Assembly: GCA_003695725.1 (NCBI GenBank)
Contig: RFHX01000370.1
Coordinates: forward strand, 1 to 9,735
Direction: 5' to 3'
DNA length: 9,735 nt
Source of the DNA: Candidatus Schekmanbacteria bacterium
GTDB lineage: Bacteria; Schekmanbacteria; GWA2-38-11; J061
In this document: one piece after another, positions 6,542 through 9,735 of the stretch
How the letters are laid out: every line of letters starts with the position of its first letter
How positions within the stretch are numbered: position 1 is the first letter of the stretch
Notes under the pieces: generated by a model
Told to the model about the DNA's origin: nothing
Database searches by the model: none
The model's input: only the letters and a program-made list of their open reading frames with translations
Position numbers and translations under genes: made by a program

Positions 6542-7336
6542 ATGAAATATCTTTTCTTCGCTCTCGATGAAATCAAAAGAAAAATGAAAAAGAAGAACAT
6601 TTTTCTCTTTTTGGACTACGATGGAACTTTATCTCCAATTGTTGATTCACCAGATAAAGCTATTCTTCCCAATGAAACAAAAGAAACCATACAGAAGCTT
6701 TCCAATCTAAAAGATTTTGGAATTGCTATAATAAGCGGCAGAGCAATAAATGATATCAAAAAAAGAGTGGGGATAAAAAAAATAATCTATGCAGGAAATC
6801 ATGGATTTGAAATTGCAGGAATAAAAAAGAAGCCTAAAATAGGGGGATTAGAAAAATTTAAAAAAACTTTAAAGAAAATCAAAAAGACATTGAATGAAAA
6901 AGTCGGCAAAATCGAAGGCGTAATAATAGAATGTAAGGGAATATCCCTTACATTCCACTATAGAATGGTAAATGATAAAGATGTAAGATATGCAAAAAAA
7001 ATATTCAAAAAAATCGTCAATAAATATGTTGATAATGAAGAAGTTCGTTTGAAAGGTGGCAAAAAGGTTATTGAAATAAGGCCACCTGTCGATTGGGATA
7101 AAGGCAAAGCGGTATTATTTATTTTGAACGCTATAGAAAATAAATTTAAAAGGAAATTTTATCCTATTTATATCGGCGACGATAAAACCGATGAAGATGC
7201 ATTCAAGGTGTTAAATAAAAAAGGACTTTGTATCAGAATTGGAAGGTCGAAAAAAACATTTGCAAATTATTATTTAAAGAATACGGCTGAAACAGTAAAA
7301 TTTCTTGAAAGATTGATAACTTTTAAAGAGGCGTAA
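6542..7336 (+). CDS. otsB: Trehalose-6-phosphate phosphatase (OtsB-like, HAD family)
   Basis: This 264-residue HAD phosphatase is of normal OtsB length and would hydrolyse trehalose 6-phosphate to trehalose in the cytoplasm. All four HAD motifs are visible: D-Y-D-G-T-L (nucleophile D25, acid D27), I-S-G-R (64-67), the lysine near 187 in D-W-D-K-G-K, and G-D-D-K-T-D-E-D-A-F (212-221). A-G-N-H-G (84-88) is the substrate-side block characteristic of T6P phosphatases. The cap region (about 95-180) is very lysine-rich. It starts 3 nt after the antiporter stop with little Shine-Dalgarno signal; Met15 is a possible alternative start. It sits two genes upstream of a TreT-like synthase. The substrate might instead be a related glucosyl-sugar phosphate if the synthase differs from known TreT. 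Confidence 0.88.
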   Translation: MKYLFFALDEIKRKMKKKNIFLFLDYDGTLSPIVDSPDKAILPNETKETIQKLSNLKDFGIAIISGRAINDIKKRVGIKKIIYAGNHGFEIAGIKKKPKIGGLEKFKKTLKKIKKTLNEKVGKIEGVIIECKGISLTFHYRMVNDKDVRYAKKIFKKIVNKYVDNEEVRLKGGKKVIEIRPPVDWDKGKAVLFILNAIENKFKRKFYPIYIGDDKTDEDAFKVLNKKGLCIRIGRSKKTFANYYLKNTAETVKFLERLITFKEA

Positions 7337-7339
7337 AAA

Positions 7340-8008
7340 ATGGCAAGTCTTGAAAGAGCAAAACAACCTTTTCACTTCCATACCCGGCTTCACCTCTCAG
7401 AGCTTACAGGGCTTAGAGCAAGCAATTTAAATGAATTCCTATATCTTTTAAAAGAAGTTCCCGGCTCTTGCATATATCATCACACACATAGGTTTTTGCA
7501 GCAGCATCAATATATTTCCCCTGCCCCTCCTAATGATTTTGCCCTTTGGGTAGAAGAAGCTCTCAATGAGGATGAGCTTGCAGAAAAACTTGCAAGCATA
7601 GATACGATAGAGTTTTCAACAATCAGAAGTCTGCGGGAAAAGATAATATCTACAATCGAAAATTATCTCAATGAAAACCCAATGGCTAAACTCAAATTTG
7701 CAAGAAAAGGAGAGGAATTCGACTTTGTCAAATCAGTGAGTTTTATTATTCCTACAAAATATAAAGCACATAATACTAAAGAATTTCTTGAAATTCTCAA
7801 AAAGATAACTATTGATTCGATTTACTTTCATATCTTTGAGGCACGCCTGAGGCTTGAAAGAGGAACAAATGATTTTTCATATTGGTTTGAAACATCAGTA
7901 TGGAACAAAGGGTTAGCTGACAAAATTGCTAAATTAGATCCGTATACATATACACTTGAAAATTTGAGGTCTGCAATAATCGAAATAATTGAAAATGACA
8001 AGGGTTAA
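7340..8008 (+). CDS. DUF5752-like protein with internal duplication, function unknown
   Basis: I recognise this 222-residue protein as resembling DUF5752-type proteins, which from memory are found beside trehalose or GT4 synthase genes. No function is known to me. It has no signal peptide or membrane segment. It shows two related halves. Half 1 (about 11-109) has F-H-F-H-T-R, E-F-L-Y-L-L-K, a His-rich I-Y-H-H-T-H (45-50), P-P-N-D-F-A-L-W (63-70) and the tail I-R-S-L-R-E-K-I-I-S-T-I-E-N. Half 2 (about 127-219) repeats the plan with E-F-L-E-I-L-K, I-Y-F-H (161-164), T-N-D-F-S-Y-W (176-182) and L-R-S-A-I-I-E-I-I-E-N, but has lost most of the histidines. The first half may hold a metal or ligand site and the second a structural copy. 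AAAGAGG (7325-7331) precedes the ATG by 8 nt. It lies between otsB and treT, pointing to a trehalose-related role. Confidence 0.75.
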   Translation: MASLERAKQPFHFHTRLHLSELTGLRASNLNEFLYLLKEVPGSCIYHHTHRFLQQHQYISPAPPNDFALWVEEALNEDELAEKLASIDTIEFSTIRSLREKIISTIENYLNENPMAKLKFARKGEEFDFVKSVSFIIPTKYKAHNTKEFLEILKKITIDSIYFHIFEARLRLERGTNDFSYWFETSVWNKGLADKIAKLDPYTYTLENLRSAIIEIIENDKG

Positions 8009-8010
8009 CA

Positions 8011-9222
8011 ATGGCAAAAATAGATGAATATATACCAATTGTTGGACAGGCAGTAATCGATGATTTGAAATTGCTCTCCGAAAAACTTAACGGAAAAGTG
8101 ATACAAAATGTAAATTCCACTTCTGTTGGGGGCGGAGTTGCTGAAATACTAAATAGAATGATTCCGCTTCTTCGAGAAATAGGTGTCAACGCCGAATGGG
8201 ATGTAATAGATGGCAATCCAGAGTTCTTTGATGTAACAAAAAAATTTCACAATGCGCTTCACGGCAGTAAGGTCAATATAATTCAGAAGGACTTTGAAAC
8301 ATTTCTTGCAACGAGTGAAGAAAATATAAAAAAAATGGAAATCAAGGGGGATATAGTATTTATTCATGACCCTCAGCCCATAGCATTGGTAAAAAAGAAA
8401 AATGACAATAAATGGATATGGCGATGTCACATCGATGTTTCAAATCCCGAACAATCAGTTTGGAATTTTCTAATGCAATTTATTGTTAACTATGATTCAT
8501 CAGTCTTTTCTGCGCCTGTATTTTCACAGAAACTTCCAATAAGACAATTTATGATTTCTCCTTCCATTGACCCATTGAGTGATAAAAATAAAGAGCTTCC
8601 ACAGGATGTTATAGATAAGGTAGTGGAAAAATACAATATACCGACTGACAAACCAATAATTACTCAAATATCCCGTTTTGACAGACTGAAAGACCCTGTA
8701 GGAGTTATCGATGCATATAGGCAGGTAAAAAGACATATCGACTGCCGCCTTATTTTAGCTGGCGGTACTGCTACAGATGACCCTGAAGGACTACAGGTCC
8801 TTGAAGAAGTGCAAAATAGAGCTGATGGAGACAAGGATATACTCATACTACTCTTGCCACAGGATGACATCGTTATCAATGCCATTCAGAGGATTTCTAC
8901 TGTCATCCTACAAAAATCCATCAAAGAAGGCTTTGGATTAACTGTTTCCGAAGCCCTTTGGAAAGCTAAACCGGTAGTTGCATCCAATGTTGGTGGAATA
9001 CCTCTTCAGATAAAACACAAACACACTGGTATGCTTTGCCATTCAATCGAAGGAGCGGCTTTTGCCTTAAAACAAATACTCAATTCACCTGAATTAGCTA
9101 AACGCCTTGGTGAAAATGGCAAAGAGCATGTGCGTCACAACTTTCTTCTGACACGACATATGAAGGAATATATGCTTCTATTCCTCTCCTTGTACTGTAA
9201 TGACGATATAGTAAGATTGTAG
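8011..9222 (+). CDS. treT: TreT-like trehalose synthase, GT4 glycosyltransferase
   Basis: This 403-residue GT-B enzyme resembles trehalose glycosyltransferring synthase TreT (EC 2.4.1.245), which joins NDP-glucose to glucose to make trehalose, known from thermophilic archaea and some bacteria. The N-terminal domain has N-S-T-S-V-G-G-G-V-A-E-I-L (35-47), the glycine-rich donor loop, then F-I-H-D-P-Q-P (117-123) and W-R-C-H-I-D (137-142). The C-terminal domain has S-R-F-D-R-L-K-D-P (221-229), with R222 and K227 as likely diphosphate contacts, and the GT4 E-x7-E motif at E306 and E314 in E-G-F-G-L-T-V-S-E. G-G-I-P follows at 328-331. Length is typical. It starts 2 nt after the DUF5752-like gene with AAGGG 6 nt upstream. 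Acceptor choice (glucose or glucose-6-phosphate) is uncertain given the nearby phosphatase. Confidence 0.88.
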   Translation: MAKIDEYIPIVGQAVIDDLKLLSEKLNGKVIQNVNSTSVGGGVAEILNRMIPLLREIGVNAEWDVIDGNPEFFDVTKKFHNALHGSKVNIIQKDFETFLATSEENIKKMEIKGDIVFIHDPQPIALVKKKNDNKWIWRCHIDVSNPEQSVWNFLMQFIVNYDSSVFSAPVFSQKLPIRQFMISPSIDPLSDKNKELPQDVIDKVVEKYNIPTDKPIITQISRFDRLKDPVGVIDAYRQVKRHIDCRLILAGGTATDDPEGLQVLEEVQNRADGDKDILILLLPQDDIVINAIQRISTVILQKSIKEGFGLTVSEALWKAKPVVASNVGGIPLQIKHKHTGMLCHSIEGAAFALKQILNSPELAKRLGENGKEHVRHNFLLTRHMKEYMLLFLSLYCNDDIVRL

Positions 9223-9246
9223 AAACTATTCTTCTCTCAGTGTAAT

Positions 9247-9735
9247 TTACAATACTCTGACCTTGCAGATTTCCCCCGGCTCCGCCTTCATTTTAACGCC
9301 GGCTTTTTCAGCAAATCTTTCCCATACAGGAATGCACCACTTGTTGCAGACATCCTTCCATTCAATCTCATATGTGCCAAGATATTTTTGGATATTTTCA
9401 AGGATATCCTTATAAGGACAGGGAAAAGAACGCTCATTCTTTTTGATATCTATATGTTCATACAACTGATATGAACAACTTGTTCTTTCAAATATGCCCC
9501 ATAAATAGAAATCCTTATTTCCTGTCCTTTGAATTGCCGGTTTGATATGCCTTTCTATAACAGGATTCAGTACATTCGTATAATGTTCAACAAATTCCTT
9601 ATCAATCCCCTTTCTCACAGAAAAATCGAGGTTTCTCAAGTGCACCTTTACAAGGGCATCGTAAAATTTATGAGGATAGGGGTCTATATTGCTGTAAGTC
9701 TTAACAAGGACCTTCAGGGCATCTGAAAGGTCTTC
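9247..9735 (-). CDS. Partial Cys-rich protein of unknown function, 5' end outside the window
   Basis: A minus-strand reading frame ends with TAA at 9249-9247 and stays open to the window edge, giving at least 162 residues. A GTG at 9645 is a possible start, but the frame continues upstream of it with protein-like sequence (E-D-L-S-D-A-L-K-V-L at the edge), so I treat the gene as truncated by the window. The visible part has no membrane segment. The C-terminal 100 residues hold paired or spaced cysteines: a C-S-Y-Q-L-Y block, P-C-P-Y-K-D, then C-N-K-W-C-I-P-V-W-E near the end and a final E-P-G-E-I-C-K-V-R. Such a set suggests metal, haem or Fe-S binding, but I cannot name the family. It converges with treT, with only 24 nt between the stops. 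Confidence 0.7.
   Translation of the reverse strand, partial: EDLSDALKVLVKTYSNIDPYPHKFYDALVKVHLRNLDFSVRKGIDKEFVEHYTNVLNPVIERHIKPAIQRTGNKDFYLWGIFERTSCSYQLYEHIDIKKNERSFPCPYKDILENIQKYLGTYEIEWKDVCNKWCIPVWERFAEKAGVKMKAEPGEICKVRVL

Noticed and set aside
9241-9251. TGTAA-T-TTACA palindrome between treT and the convergent partial gene
   Set aside because: Too short and AT-rich for a terminator, with no T tract on either strand.
1-9735. CRISPR arrays, insertion sequences, tRNA or rRNA genes, prophage
   Set aside because: I saw no spaced direct repeats, transposase motifs, cloverleaf-like segments or phage genes anywhere in the window.

Overview
The window looks like chromosomal DNA from an AT-rich, Gram-negative-type bacterium. 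It has a periplasmic c-type cytochrome with a signal peptide, the peptidoglycan enzyme MltG, the RuvX/YqgF nuclease, Shine-Dalgarno sites and sigma70-like promoters. It has no phage, insertion-sequence, CRISPR, tRNA or rRNA signatures. The phylum cannot be fixed from the sequence alone; the trehalose gene set and the short archaeal-type phosphoesterase would suit a deep-branching or candidate bacterial lineage.

Left part (1-3745): a small, very basic monohaem cytochrome c on the + strand faces a tight minus-strand cluster of ruvX, mltG and a U32-family gene. ruvX and mltG overlap by ATGA, and mltG and U32 overlap by 14 nt. The cytochrome and the U32 gene converge on compact overlapping terminators that appear to share one stem arm. 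A short spacer upstream of ruvX carries the promoter of a divergent MJ0936/YfcE-type metallophosphoesterase.

Middle (3746-4891): a lone trpF on the minus strand sits between two AT-rich spacers of about 260 and 250 bp, in which I recognise no gene.

Right part (4892-9222): five + strand genes packed 0 to 3 nt apart form what looks like one operon. They are a twin-CBS-domain protein, a membrane Na+/H+-type antiporter with an Asp-Asp motif, a trehalose-6-phosphate phosphatase (OtsB-like), a DUF5752-like protein with an internal duplication, and a TreT-like trehalose synthase of the GT4 family. My inference is a salt or osmotic-stress module: a nucleotide- or ionic-strength-sensing protein, an ion antiporter and compatible-solute synthesis made together. 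The most interesting points are the DUF5752-like protein of unknown role between the two trehalose enzymes, and the pairing of a TreT-type synthase (normally yielding free trehalose) with a T6P phosphatase.

Right edge (9247-9735): a partial minus-strand gene rich in conserved-looking cysteines runs off the window. I do not recognise its function.
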